Assembly: GCA_902551985.1 (NCBI GenBank)
Contig: CACDFI010000003.1
Span: forward strand, 93,080 to 157,079
DNA length: 64,000 bases
Direction of reading: 5' to 3'
DNA from: an uncultured Pelagibacteraceae bacterium
Lineage (GTDB): Bacteria; Pseudomonadota; Alphaproteobacteria; Pelagibacterales; Pelagibacteraceae
Below the pieces are notes generated by a model. That model saw nothing but the letters and a program-made list of their open reading frames with translations. It searched no databases and was not told the DNA's origin. Every line of letters starts with the position of its first letter. The stretch's first letter is position 1. This document shows positions 48,006 through 57,724 of the stretch, one piece after another. Made by a program: the position numbers and the translations under genes.

Positions 48006-50228
48006 CTAGTTTACCAAAGGTTTACCAGTTTTCAATGTATGTTTAATTCTATTTTGAGTTTTTTCTGTCTCTATTAGTTTCATAAAAGCATCTAATTCTA
48101 ATTTGTATAGATCATCCTCTGATAAAGTATGTTCCAAAGTAGTATCTCCGCCACTCAAAACTTTTGCTAGTTCTTTTCCAACTTCCATACCATGATCAAG
48201 TATAATTTTATCATTATATAATTTCTCTAACATTTTTACCATTTTTTCATAAACTTTTTTTCCAGATAGATTAAATGAAACTTCCTCTGGTGGAGTAAAA
48301 TCTTTATTGTGTTGAATAATATCTTTAGAAACTGATAATAAACTATTTCTACTCATTATTTTTTTATCCTCTGGTCTTAAGTATTTTAATGGTTCAGCTT
48401 CAATTGGAGAAGTTGCAGTTTTTGCGTAACCAATAATATCAAATACTTTTAATGGTGCATAATCAGGATCATTTTTAGCTTCATTTGTTTGAGACCATCG
48501 CCACAACATTTCCTTACAGCCCCCTCCTGCTGGAATTAATCCAACCATTGTTTCTACAAGACCAACAACAATATTTGTATGAGAAGCTACAAAATTACTT
48601 TGGCATAAAACTTCGAAACCTCCACCTAATGCCAATCCAGATGGAGCTGATACAACTGGAAATTTTGAGTACTTTAAATGCTTACAGGTTTCTTGAAAAT
48701 ATTTAACAAACTTTTCAATAGATTTAAAATCCCCATTATCTGCAAAGTTCATTGTATATGACAAGTTAACTCCAGCGGAAAACTGCATTGACTCATTTAT
48801 AATTATTAGTGGTTTGTCTGTTGCATTTTTTAAACTATCCATTGAGTCATAATCTAATGCGTTAGCTTTCGTGGTAAATTCAACTATGTTAAAGTCATTA
48901 AATCTATATATCTCTGCTGAATTATTTTTATCTAACTTTATGGCTCTAGGTTTTATTTTTCCAAGTGTCTCAAGTTCAGTATATTGTTGTCTTTCTCCAT
49001 AAAAGTTTTCATCCTTGCTTTTGGATAAATTCTCAAGAAACTTATTATTTTCAAAAGCATCTATTCTTTCAAAGAAATTCTTTACTCCAATTTCTTTCAA
49101 CATTTCAAAAGGTCCTTTAGACCAGTTAAAACCTAGTCTCATTGCCTCATCGATATCATTAAATTTGTCAGTAATTCTTGGAACTAATGATGACGCATAT
49201 TTTATTATTTTTGAAATTACAGACCAAGCATATTCTCCATACTTATCTTTTCTATTTATTAAATTAACAATATCCATCTTTTCTGATCCTAGATTAAACT
49301 TTTGTGACACTGAATATTCACCAGTTTCTAAATTAATACCTTCGAGAACTTTTTTCCCATCGGTTTTATTCATTCTATAAAATCCACCTTTACCTTTTCT
49401 TCCTGTGTAACCAGTTTCAATTAGTTTTTTTACAAGGGGAATTTCTTTTGCAACAACTTGGAAATCATCTGTTTCCGGAAGCTCTTTTATAAAGCTTTTT
49501 AAAACATCAGCCATCAAATCAATACCAATTAAATCATAAAGACCAAAAACACCAGTTTTTGGTATGCCCATAGGTCGGCCAAAAACTGCATCAGCTTCTT
49601 CAATTGTTAGTTTCATTTTAAAAGCTTCCGTCATTGCAACTTGCATTGCATAAACACCTATTCTGTTTCCTAGAAAGCCTGGGGTATCGTTACAGATTAA
49701 AGTTCCTTTTCCTAAATCTTTTTCACAAAAATTTTTGAGAGAATTTATCTGGTCTAAATCATTATTTTCATTTTTAACAATTTCTAATAAATCCATATAT
49801 CTAACTGGATTGAAAAAGTGAGTTATACAAAAATCTTTTTTTTCATCGTCTGAAAGTTTTTCTGACAAAACTTTAATTGGAATTGACGAAGTATTTGAAG
49901 AAACTATAGACCCTTTTTTTCTTTCTTTAAAAATTTTTTCATAAATATTATGTTTGATATCAATTCTCTCGACTACAGCTTCGACTATCCAGTCTGCCTC
50001 TCCAACCTCATTAAAATTATCGTTTATATTCCCAACATTAATATTATTTATTTTTGACTTATCTATTAATAAAGGAGGTCTTGATTTTAAAATTCTATCT
50101 CTAGCTTTCTCAGATATTTCAGTTGTTAAATCCAATAATGTTACTGGGACATTAGCATTACACAATTGTGCAGCTATTCCGCTACCCATCGTACCTGAAC
50201 CTATAACAACAACTTTATTAATTTTCAT
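48006..50228 (-). CDS. 3-hydroxyacyl-CoA dehydrogenase / enoyl-CoA hydratase fusion (FadN order)
   Basis: The 740-residue protein begins with the NAD-binding motif VVVIGSGTMGSGIAAQLCNANV (residues 5-26) and the 3HCDH domain, including FFNPVRYMDLLEIV and NDTPGFLGNRIG. The C-terminal helical 3HCDH region follows, and a crotonase-type domain occupies about 445-680 (VSAPSGLALGGGFEVLCQSN, VGLVETMVGLIPAGGGCKEML, with both active-site Glu positions apparently occupied). Domain order is dehydrogenase first, as in FadN, not hydratase first as in FadB. It catalyses two steps of fatty-acid beta-oxidation. No paired thiolase is adjacent; the nearest is at 62837. Confidence 0.88.
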   Translation of the reverse strand: MKINKVVVIGSGTMGSGIAAQLCNANVPVTLLDLTTEISEKARDRILKSRPPLLIDKSKINNINVGNINDNFNEVGEADWIVEAVVERIDIKHNIYEKIFKERKKGSIVSSNTSSIPIKVLSEKLSDDEKKDFCITHFFNPVRYMDLLEIVKNENNDLDQINSLKNFCEKDLGKGTLICNDTPGFLGNRIGVYAMQVAMTEAFKMKLTIEEADAVFGRPMGIPKTGVFGLYDLIGIDLMADVLKSFIKELPETDDFQVVAKEIPLVKKLIETGYTGRKGKGGFYRMNKTDGKKVLEGINLETGEYSVSQKFNLGSEKMDIVNLINRKDKYGEYAWSVISKIIKYASSLVPRITDKFNDIDEAMRLGFNWSKGPFEMLKEIGVKNFFERIDAFENNKFLENLSKSKDENFYGERQQYTELETLGKIKPRAIKLDKNNSAEIYRFNDFNIVEFTTKANALDYDSMDSLKNATDKPLIIINESMQFSAGVNLSYTMNFADNGDFKSIEKFVKYFQETCKHLKYSKFPVVSAPSGLALGGGFEVLCQSNFVASHTNIVVGLVETMVGLIPAGGGCKEMLWRWSQTNEAKNDPDYAPLKVFDIIGYAKTATSPIEAEPLKYLRPEDKKIMSRNSLLSVSKDIIQHNKDFTPPEEVSFNLSGKKVYEKMVKMLEKLYNDKIILDHGMEVGKELAKVLSGGDTTLEHTLSEDDLYKLELDAFMKLIETEKTQNRIKHTLKTGKPLVN

Positions 50229-50297
50229 AATGAGAAAAAACTTATAGTAAAAATCTTCTTTAAGAGCAACTTAAAGCCGTTAAATAATTATTAAAAA

Positions 50298-50861
50298 TTA
50301 TCTAATTAATTTTGTAATCGATGGAATTATTGCAACCGCAAGAGCTATTTTAAACAATTCGCTAGGTAAAAAAGGATACAAGCCACCTGCTAATGCTTTA
50401 TCATATCCAATAACCGAGCCTAAATAACCCACCCCGACTATAAAAATAATTGAAGTTGCAATTAGAAGTGAAATTAGACTTTTTAAATATGATTCATTAA
50501 AATTTTTCTCAGCTAAATAACCGATAAACCATGCTGCGATTGTCATCCCATAAAGATAACCTGCTGTTGGTCCTGTTAAATAAAGTAATCCACCACCTTT
50601 AGCAAACACTGGTAGTCCTACAGCTCCCTCAGTTAAATAAAGTAAAAGCGTAAAAAAAGCTAATTTAGAACCAAAAGTCATTCCAATAAGAAAAACAACA
50701 AATGTTTGCATAGTCATTGGCACTGGCCAAAATGGAACCTGCACTTTTGAAGAGATGGCTAAAATTAATGAACCAATTAACATTAAAGATATGTTCTGGT
50801 AATATGAATTTATTCTAAAATCTGAAAGTAAGTTTTTTATTAATGTTGAGTTGTTTTTCAT
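50298..50861 (-). CDS. bioY: BioY biotin transporter substrate-binding (S) component
   Basis: The 187-residue protein has about six membrane helices and the BioY signatures VPFWPVPMTMQTFVVFLIGM, YLTEGAVGLPVFAKGGG and LTGPTAGYLYGMTIAAWFIGYLAE. BioY captures biotin and works alone or with an ECF ATPase module. No ECF genes are adjacent. It probably has its own short transcript. Confidence 0.92.
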   Translation of the reverse strand: MKNNSTLIKNLLSDFRINSYYQNISLMLIGSLILAISSKVQVPFWPVPMTMQTFVVFLIGMTFGSKLAFFTLLLYLTEGAVGLPVFAKGGGLLYLTGPTAGYLYGMTIAAWFIGYLAEKNFNESYLKSLISLLIATSIIFIVGVGYLGSVIGYDKALAGGLYPFLPSELFKIALAVAIIPSITKLIR

Positions 50862-50916
50862 AAGTAAAGTTTTAACACAAAATTAAATAAATTTTAAAAT
50901 AATTAATTTAAATTGA

Positions 50917-52944
50917 TTAAAATTGTTGTTTTTGTAATTCTTTAATAGGTATATGGCATCTAATTGCATTGCCACTATCAGTTAATTGCCATGGTGGTAT
51001 TTCTTTTTTACAAATATCTCCAACAATTCTTGAACATCTGCCTTGAAAACTACATCCTTTTTCAGGGGGTCTTTCTTCAACAATATCCTCAGCAACTAAT
51101 TTAGGTTTTATATCTGGATCTGGTTCAAGAACAGCGCCTAATAAAACCTCTGTATATGGGTGAGAAGGAAATTTATATACATCATTTGAAGGTCCTACTT
51201 CACAAAGTCTCCCTTGATAAAGTACAGCCACTCTATCACTTATAGCTCTTACAACTGCTAAATCATGTGATACAAAAATATATGTAGTTCCAAAATCTTC
51301 TTTTAATTGTTGTAATAAATTTAATACAGCAGCTTGAACAGAAACGTCTAAAGCAGATGTTACTTCATCACATAAAATTATATCTGGTTTTGCTGCGAAA
51401 GCTCTTGCAACTGCTACTCTTTGTTTTTCACCACCAGAAAGTTGTCTTGGATATCTTGACATATAAAATTCTCCAAGTCTTACTTTTTGGAGAAGATCTA
51501 TAATATTTTTTTTTAATTTCTCGCCTTTTAATCCAAAATATAATTTTAATGGTTGTGCAATAATTTCTTCTACTGTATGGTTCGGGTTCAAAGACTCATC
51601 TGGGTTTTGAAATATTAATTGAATAATTCTTAAATCATTAGGATCTCTTTCTTTTAAATCAGATGATAAATTTCTACTTTCATCAAACTTTATTAAACCA
51701 TCTTTAGTTCTTAGTAGTCCGGCAATAGATTTGAGAATTGTTGATTTTCCACTTCCTGACTCTCCTACTAAAGCTATTGTCTCTCCCTTTTTGATATCAA
51801 TATTAATATCTTTTACTGTAGGGTTCTCATCAGAAATTCTATTGAAAATTTGATCTAAAAGTTTTTGTTTAGCGTAACTTATAGATACTTCTGATAAATT
51901 TAATATTTCTTTGTCTAATGATTTGTTCTTTATTTTGTTAACAGTTTGGCTAACTTCATTTTCGTTCACAAGTTGTTCATAATTAAAACATCTAACACTA
52001 GTATTTAAATCTTTTAAAAATTCTAGTTTAGGGGAATTGTTTTTACAATTATCATCTGAAAAGTTGCATCTATCAAAAAAACTACAGCCACCTTGAATTG
52101 TACCTGGTTGAGGTTGACTACCAGGCATTGACTCTGGAAGACCGGCTAAAGATAATTTTGGGATAGATTTAAGTAATCCATGAGTATAAGGATGAATTGG
52201 TTTTTTAAGGATATCTCTTGATGGACCCTCTAAAACTATTTCGCCTGAATACATAACAATAATTCTATCACTCACTTGAGCAATTGCTCCTAAATCGTGA
52301 CTTACATAAACCATTGAAGTTCCAGTATCTTTTGCGATAAAATTTAGAAGTTCTAAAACATGAGCTTGTGTTGTTACATCCAATCCTGTTGTAGGTTCGT
52401 CTAAAAGAAGTAAATCTGGTGTACCAGCCAATGCCATGGCAACAGCAACTCTCTGTTGTTGTCCTCCTGAGAGTTCATGGGGATATCTTAACGCAATCGT
52501 CTCTGGCGAAGGAAGTCGAACTTTATTTAATAATTCAGAAATTTTTTTTTCTCTTTCAATTTCATCTAAATCTGAGTGTAATTGCAAAGCTTCATCAATT
52601 TGATAACCTATCTTTAAGTTTGGTGTCAAAGCTTGACCAGCATTCTGTGGAATCATTGCTATCTTTCTGCCTCTGATTTTTTCTAAATCTTTACTTTTCA
52701 TTTTAAGCAAATTTGAGGAATTAAACTGACATTCTCCTCCAATAGTATAAAGACCATGCTTAACATATCCCATCATTGCTAATGCTAATGTGCTTTTTCC
52801 TGAACCAGATTCCCCTACTATTCCAACTGTCTCACCCTTTTTAATATTTGTGCTTATATTTTTTAAAATTAAGATTTCGTCGCCTTTTTTACTTCTAAAT
52901 CCAATAGATAGATTTTTTACTTTTTGAATTATATCAGTCATCAT
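50917..52944 (-). CDS. Dipeptide/oligopeptide-type ABC transporter, fused ATP-binding protein (DppD-DppF)
   Basis: The 675-residue protein contains two complete ABC domains: Walker A GESGSGKST at about 40 and 398, signature LSGGQQQR and LSGGEKQR, Walker B LLLLDEPTTGLD and IILCDEVTSALD. Each half ends in an oligopeptide-ATPase C-terminal domain with a Cys-rich segment (CSFFDRCNFSDDNC; CSFQGRCSRIVGDIC), which in this family can bind an Fe-S cluster. It energises the importer encoded upstream. It overlaps the dppC-type gene by 1 bp. Confidence 0.9.
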   Translation of the reverse strand: MMTDIIQKVKNLSIGFRSKKGDEILILKNISTNIKKGETVGIVGESGSGKSTLALAMMGYVKHGLYTIGGECQFNSSNLLKMKSKDLEKIRGRKIAMIPQNAGQALTPNLKIGYQIDEALQLHSDLDEIEREKKISELLNKVRLPSPETIALRYPHELSGGQQQRVAVAMALAGTPDLLLLDEPTTGLDVTTQAHVLELLNFIAKDTGTSMVYVSHDLGAIAQVSDRIIVMYSGEIVLEGPSRDILKKPIHPYTHGLLKSIPKLSLAGLPESMPGSQPQPGTIQGGCSFFDRCNFSDDNCKNNSPKLEFLKDLNTSVRCFNYEQLVNENEVSQTVNKIKNKSLDKEILNLSEVSISYAKQKLLDQIFNRISDENPTVKDINIDIKKGETIALVGESGSGKSTILKSIAGLLRTKDGLIKFDESRNLSSDLKERDPNDLRIIQLIFQNPDESLNPNHTVEEIIAQPLKLYFGLKGEKLKKNIIDLLQKVRLGEFYMSRYPRQLSGGEKQRVAVARAFAAKPDIILCDEVTSALDVSVQAAVLNLLQQLKEDFGTTYIFVSHDLAVVRAISDRVAVLYQGRLCEVGPSNDVYKFPSHPYTEVLLGAVLEPDPDIKPKLVAEDIVEERPPEKGCSFQGRCSRIVGDICKKEIPPWQLTDSGNAIRCHIPIKELQKQQF

Positions 52945-53837
52945 TAAACAGGGGCTTTAGTTGATCTATCTATGCCTAAAGCTTTAGCAAAAGCATCTGC
53001 AGTTAAATTAATACCAATAATTAAACTACTTAATCCAACTATAGGCGCTATTACTGCCCAATAAGCGAAAGACATTAACCCTCTTGCATTTGATATCATT
53101 AATCCCCAGTCTGGAGTTGGAGGGCTAACCCCAAAACCTAAAAAAGATAGAGAACTAAAACCAAGCAGCATCCATGACCATCGCATAGCACCTTCAACCA
53201 AGATTGCATCTCTTACATTAGGAATTATCTCATTCCAAATAATTGAAAAATTACTATGTCCTCTTGCTCTTGCAGAAACTATAAAATCTTTTGCAATGAC
53301 ATCATGCGTTGCTGCTCTTGCAACTCTTACAATTCCCTTACCATAAAAAAAACCTAAAGCAGGTATCAATACTTCGGTAGATGTACCTAACAAAGATACA
53401 ATCAATAACATTGCTAAAATCCATGGAATAGATAAGAACGCATCTACAATTCTCATAACTACATCATCAATTTTTCCTCCAACCAATCCACAAAATATTC
53501 CTAAAAGACCACCCCACAATAATGCTATTAAAGATCCAAAGAAAGTTATTGTGAGAGCCGTTCTTCCCCCTAAAATTGTTCTAGTAAAAACATCTCTTCC
53601 AAGATCATCTGTTCCAAACCAATATTCAGCTGAAGGAGCCTGAAGCATTAAGGTTGGGTCTATAGCTTTAAAATCATGAGGCGCGATATAAGGGCTAATA
53701 AATGCAAGAATTATATGAAAAACTAAGATACTAAGACCGATTAGTCCAGATGGTCTTGAAGCCATTGTAATTATAATTTCAGATAATTTTGCAAAAGCGC
53801 TTTTCTTCTCCTCTTTATAAATATTATCCACTTTCAT
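52944..53837 (-). CDS. ABC transporter permease, DppC type
   Basis: The 297-residue inner-membrane protein has about six helices. The N-terminal segment (MASRPSGLIGLSILVFHIIL) and APHDFKAIDPTLMLQAPSAEYWFGTDDLGRDVFTRTI are typical of DppC/OppC. The EAA-like coupling loop is ARGHSNFSIIWNEIIPNV. It pairs with the DppB-type permease upstream (1-bp gap). Confidence 0.9.
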   Translation of the reverse strand: MKVDNIYKEEKKSAFAKLSEIIITMASRPSGLIGLSILVFHIILAFISPYIAPHDFKAIDPTLMLQAPSAEYWFGTDDLGRDVFTRTILGGRTALTITFFGSLIALLWGGLLGIFCGLVGGKIDDVVMRIVDAFLSIPWILAMLLIVSLLGTSTEVLIPALGFFYGKGIVRVARAATHDVIAKDFIVSARARGHSNFSIIWNEIIPNVRDAILVEGAMRWSWMLLGFSSLSFLGFGVSPPTPDWGLMISNARGLMSFAYWAVIAPIVGLSSLIIGINLTADAFAKALGIDRSTKAPV

Positions 53838-53838
53838 A

Positions 53839-54795
53839 TTACTTTCTTATTTGTAACGTTTTTAATCTAGGGTTAAGCATTAGTGTCAATAGATCAGCTA
53901 ATAAATTTATACTTACATAGATAGATGCAAGAATTATTGCTAATGCTTGGACTGTTGGCAAGTCTCTGTTTGAAATTGACTCAATAACTAATCTTCCAAG
54001 ACCAGGATAATTAAAGACAACTTCAGTTACTACAACCCCACCTAAAAGCCATGCAATAGTTAAAGCTACAACATTAATGGCAGGCAATAAAGCATTTGGT
54101 AAAACATGTTTGAAAACCATTTTCCAATAAGGAACTCCTTTTAGAATTGCCATTTGAACATACTCACTTGCCATTACTTGAATTACACTCGATCTTACCA
54201 TTCGCGCCATGTGAGCTGTCATAATCATCGCTATAGCAACAACTGGTAAAATTATATTTGGTAACAACTCTAAGAAAGATACATCGGTTGGAACTATTAC
54301 AATACCAGGCAACCACTCAAGCCATATTGCAATAATTAAAATTAATAAAGTAGCACTGATAAATTCTGGAATCGTCATTGCAAATATTGTAACTGTTGAA
54401 ATTGCAACGTCAGGTAACTTATCTCTCCACAGAGCAGTAATAATTCCTAAAATTAAAGCTATCGGAATACCTATAAAAATTGCAGCTGATGCTAGTACTA
54501 GTGAATTTTTAATTCTAGGTCCTAAAACATCTTTTATAGGCATCTCTCCACTTAAAGAATAACCAAAATCTCCTTGAATAGCATTTAATGCCCACGATAC
54601 ATATCTTTCATATGCTGGAACATTTAAACCAAGCCTTCTATAACAAGCTTCTAATTGTTCACCAAAAGCCTGCCTTTCTAGATAAGTTGTGCAAGCATCC
54701 CCAGGTAAAACTTCAGTGCCGACAAATGTAATTATAGATACAATAAATAAAGTAATAAAACCTAATAAGATTCTCTTTATAATTAAAAAAAGCAT
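53839..54795 (-). CDS. ABC transporter permease, DppB type
   Basis: The 318-residue inner-membrane protein matches DppB/OppB, with LLGFITLFIVSIITFVGTEVLPGDAC near the start, RRLGLNVPAYERYVSW, and the coupling loop LKGVPYWKMVFKHVLPNALLPAINV. It forms the translocation channel with the DppC-type permease. It is separated from the binding-protein gene by 82 bp containing a strong hairpin. Confidence 0.9.
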   Translation of the reverse strand: MLFLIIKRILLGFITLFIVSIITFVGTEVLPGDACTTYLERQAFGEQLEACYRRLGLNVPAYERYVSWALNAIQGDFGYSLSGEMPIKDVLGPRIKNSLVLASAAIFIGIPIALILGIITALWRDKLPDVAISTVTIFAMTIPEFISATLLILIIAIWLEWLPGIVIVPTDVSFLELLPNIILPVVAIAMIMTAHMARMVRSSVIQVMASEYVQMAILKGVPYWKMVFKHVLPNALLPAINVVALTIAWLLGGVVVTEVVFNYPGLGRLVIESISNRDLPTVQALAIILASIYVSINLLADLLTLMLNPRLKTLQIRK

Positions 54796-54837
54796 AACAA
54801 TATTAAATTTTAAATTATTTATTTTGAAATGAAAGAG

Positions 54838-54869
54838 GTTTTACAGGCCTACTTAAAGGCCTGTAAAAC
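54838..54869. terminator. 13-bp perfect hairpin between binding-protein and permease genes
   Basis: GTTTTACAGGCCT (54838-54850) pairs perfectly with AGGCCTGTAAAAC (54857-54869) around a 6-nt loop. There is no clear U-run. In peptide ABC operons such hairpins stabilise the upstream mRNA or attenuate, so the binding protein is made in excess over the permeases. Confidence 0.7.
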
Positions 54870-54877
54870 AAAAGTTA

Positions 54878-56365
54878 TTACTGAACGCTTACTGTGTGCC
54901 ATCTAATTGAAAAATACTCAACTTCGTCAAGATTTTTCACTCTAGAAGATGTAACAACAAGTCTAGACACATGGTAAGGAATCATTGTTCCAGACTCTTC
55001 CCATAATGTTTTCTGAGCATTGATGTATGCTGCTTTTCTTTTGCTAAATTTTAACTCACCTCTCGCGTCAGCTAAATTCTTATCAAAAGAAGCACTTTTA
55101 TAGTATGACTCGTTCCATTTTGCTTCGCTATGATAAGCTTCATGCAAAATACTATCTGCTGGTCTTTCGTTCCAACGTGTCATTGCTACAGGCTTTTTCA
55201 TCCAAGTTTCATTCCAATAACTTTTTGAAGGTGTCATTTGAATATCTGCTCTGATGTTAGCTTTAGCAAATTGTTGTTGTAAAACTTCAGCAATAGTTGG
55301 CCAAGTTGGTTCTTTTGTAGATACATGAATTGTGAAATCAATACCATCTGGGTAACCTGCCTCTGCAAGTAATTTTTTTGCTGTAGCTGGTTGTGGTGGA
55401 CAATTCTTTTTCATTCTATATTGATCTGATGGTGCAACAGGAGTATCGCAAGATACAGTAGCTGCTCCAGCCATAACAAGATCAACTAATTCTTGTCTAT
55501 CTACAGCTATTCTGACAGCTTTTCTTACTCTAGGGTCATCAAATGGAGCTACGTCAGTTCTCATTACCATACCTCTCCAGTTTCCTGTAGGAATAACTGA
55601 TACGTTAAATTTTGAATTACCATCAAATATTTTTTTCTGATTGAATGGAACATATCTATTCATATCTATTTGACCAGTCAGCAAGGCTTGAATTCTAGCT
55701 TGACCATCTGGGATAGCTATTACATGTACCTCAGCGAGTTTCGGTGCTCCTTCCCAATAATTTGGGTTAGCTTTAAGAATTGTAGTTCCCTCTGCATCAA
55801 ATTTATCAACCATAAACGGCCCAGTTCCAATACCTGTTTTCCCAATAGTATCGCCTGATCCATTTGGTATCATTCTTAATCTATAATCAGTTAATAAAAG
55901 TGGAAAATCTGCGAATGATGTGTTCAACTTTATTTTAACTGTATGTGAGTCAACAACTTCAATATCTGTTACTGCACTCATACTTTTTTTTGCAGGTGAA
56001 CCAATTTCAGGATCTTTAACTCTCATCAAAGAGTATTTTACATCCTCTGCATCAAAATCAGATCCATCATGGAATTTAACACCTTTTCTTAAATTAAAAG
56101 TCCACTCTGTTGCATCTGCGTTACCTGACCAGTCAGTAGCTAACTCGGGAGAAGTAACTCCTTTAAGATCTTTTCTAACAAGACGGTTTTGAGTCATTAT
56201 TACTACTTGAAATAGTCTTCCTTTAGTAATCGCATCTAAATTTGTGTCTTTTCCAAAACCAAGATCATGAGATAACTTAAAAACCCCACTTGAAGCGTTG
56301 GCAAATGAAAATGTTACAAATAGTGATACCAATGAAATTGATATCAATTTTAAAATGTTTTTCAT
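54878..56365 (-). CDS. ABC transporter substrate-binding protein, peptide/opine family (SBP_bac_5)
   Basis: The 495-residue protein has a signal peptide (MKNILKLISISLVSLFVTFSFANA). It follows the family 5 pattern: TEWTFNLRKGVKFHDGSDFDAEDVKYSL at about 88, then GTGPFMVDKF and DDPRVRKAVRIAVDRQELVDLVM. Family members bind peptides, opines, heme or other compounds; the ligand here is unknown. It heads the importer operon, and diverges from the GcvT-type operon across 116 bp, so the two may be co-regulated. Confidence 0.88.
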   Translation of the reverse strand: MKNILKLISISLVSLFVTFSFANASSGVFKLSHDLGFGKDTNLDAITKGRLFQVVIMTQNRLVRKDLKGVTSPELATDWSGNADATEWTFNLRKGVKFHDGSDFDAEDVKYSLMRVKDPEIGSPAKKSMSAVTDIEVVDSHTVKIKLNTSFADFPLLLTDYRLRMIPNGSGDTIGKTGIGTGPFMVDKFDAEGTTILKANPNYWEGAPKLAEVHVIAIPDGQARIQALLTGQIDMNRYVPFNQKKIFDGNSKFNVSVIPTGNWRGMVMRTDVAPFDDPRVRKAVRIAVDRQELVDLVMAGAATVSCDTPVAPSDQYRMKKNCPPQPATAKKLLAEAGYPDGIDFTIHVSTKEPTWPTIAEVLQQQFAKANIRADIQMTPSKSYWNETWMKKPVAMTRWNERPADSILHEAYHSEAKWNESYYKSASFDKNLADARGELKFSKRKAAYINAQKTLWEESGTMIPYHVSRLVVTSSRVKNLDEVEYFSIRWHTVSVQ

Positions 56366-56423
56366 AATTTCCTCTCTTTAAAAAAACAAAAGGTAACAAT
56401 TAGATACTTATATAGCAACAGTC

Positions 56424-56437
56424 AAAATGGACATTTT
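56424..56437. promoter_or_regulatory. Palindrome in the divergent importer/demethylase promoter
   Basis: AAAATG-GA-CATTTT is an inverted repeat in the 116-bp region between the divergent binding-protein gene and the GcvT-family gene. A TTGACT -35-like hexamer on the minus strand lies beside it. It is a candidate operator for joint control of both operons; the rest of the gap is plain AT-rich DNA. Confidence 0.3.
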
Positions 56438-56481
56438 TTATTTATTTTATTGGTGTATTCTGATTATCTACAAAAATAATA

Positions 56482-57699
56482 ATGAACAATTTAATCAATA
56501 AATATAGGTTTACTGTAAAGCCAGTTAGCCTTGAAAATTCCAATTCATTAGAGCTTGCAAGATCAATTCAGGTTCACCCCTTAACTTATCAAGAATTGCC
56601 ATATGATCCAGAATATTCAAATTACGCAGGAAGATTAACACTTGAAAAATTATCCAATGTAAGTCCTGAAGAAATGTATTGGAAAGCAAGGAGAGAAATT
56701 ATTTTTAGGCATACAGGAGAACATCCATTTGAAATATCAGGACCAGATTCACTTAAATTTTTACAAAAAATATTTCCGAGAGATATTTCAAAAATTGCTG
56801 TGGGAAGATGTTCGTATCAGTTTGCTTGTTATCATGATGGTGGGATGATTACGGATGGTATACTTTTAAGAATTGATAAAGATAAATATTGGTTTGCGCA
56901 AGCTGATGGTGACCTATTTTCTTGGTATAAAGCACATTCTAAAAATTTGAATGTAGAAATTAATGATCCAAATGTTTGGGTAAGTCAAGTTCAAGGCCCA
57001 TTGTCCATGAAACTACTTGAAAATTTAAGTAATGGTTTTTCAGAGAAAGATTGGAAATATTTTGATTGGAAAGAGTTACAAATTTTAGATCAAAAAGTAA
57101 TAGTAAGCAGAAGTGGTTTTACTAATGAACTTGGTTGGGAAATTTATTTTAGGCCAGAAAATGAAACAGAGAAAATTGGTGATTATATTCTTGAGCAAGG
57201 AAAAAAATTAGGTATGATTTTGGTGGCTACACCAGGATTTAGATGTAGAAGAATTGAAGCTGGACTTTTATCTGCTGGACAAGATTTTTCAAAAAATACC
57301 AACCCTTTTTCGGTTGGTCTTGGAAAGTTTATAAATTTTGATAAAGAGGATTTTATTGGAAAAGATGCACTCATGTCATCAGAGAAAAAATGTATGACTT
57401 GGGGAATTAGGGTTGTGTCTGGAACTGCAGTTAAAGGAGAGAGTATTAAATTAAATGAAAAAGAGATTGGTAAAATAACCTCAAGCACATGGTCACCTTA
57501 TCAAGTTTGTGGTGTTGGTATAGTTCACCTTAATAATCATAAAAATGGACCAGGTGATATAGTTTATGTTAAATGCACAGACGGGAAATTACATAAAGGT
57601 CAAATCTGTAAATTACCAATGTATGATGAAAAGGGAGAAATAGTAAGAGGTATAGACAGAAATATCCCAAATGAGCCAAAACCTTGGATTGGTGTTTAA
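56482..57699 (+). CDS. GcvT-family aminomethyltransferase/demethylase
   Basis: The 405-residue protein has the GcvT/DmdA fold. Residues about 65-190 form the N-terminal part (IIFRHTGEHPFEISGPDSLKFLQKIFPRDIS, CYHDGGMITDGILLRI). SRSGFTNELGWEIYF and RIEAGLLSAGQDFSKNTNPFSVGL are family segments in the middle. The C-terminal barrel ends with LPMYDEKGEIVRG. It probably moves a methyl group from a sulphur- or nitrogen-linked substrate to tetrahydrofolate. It is the first gene of a seven-gene rightward operon. It is distinct from the DmdA-like gene at 61655. Confidence 0.8.
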   Translation: MNNLINKYRFTVKPVSLENSNSLELARSIQVHPLTYQELPYDPEYSNYAGRLTLEKLSNVSPEEMYWKARREIIFRHTGEHPFEISGPDSLKFLQKIFPRDISKIAVGRCSYQFACYHDGGMITDGILLRIDKDKYWFAQADGDLFSWYKAHSKNLNVEINDPNVWVSQVQGPLSMKLLENLSNGFSEKDWKYFDWKELQILDQKVIVSRSGFTNELGWEIYFRPENETEKIGDYILEQGKKLGMILVATPGFRCRRIEAGLLSAGQDFSKNTNPFSVGLGKFINFDKEDFIGKDALMSSEKKCMTWGIRVVSGTAVKGESIKLNEKEIGKITSSTWSPYQVCGVGIVHLNNHKNGPGDIVYVKCTDGKLHKGQICKLPMYDEKGEIVRGIDRNIPNEPKPWIGV

Positions 57700-57724
57700 G
57701 CTACAATTATTAAAAATATAACTA

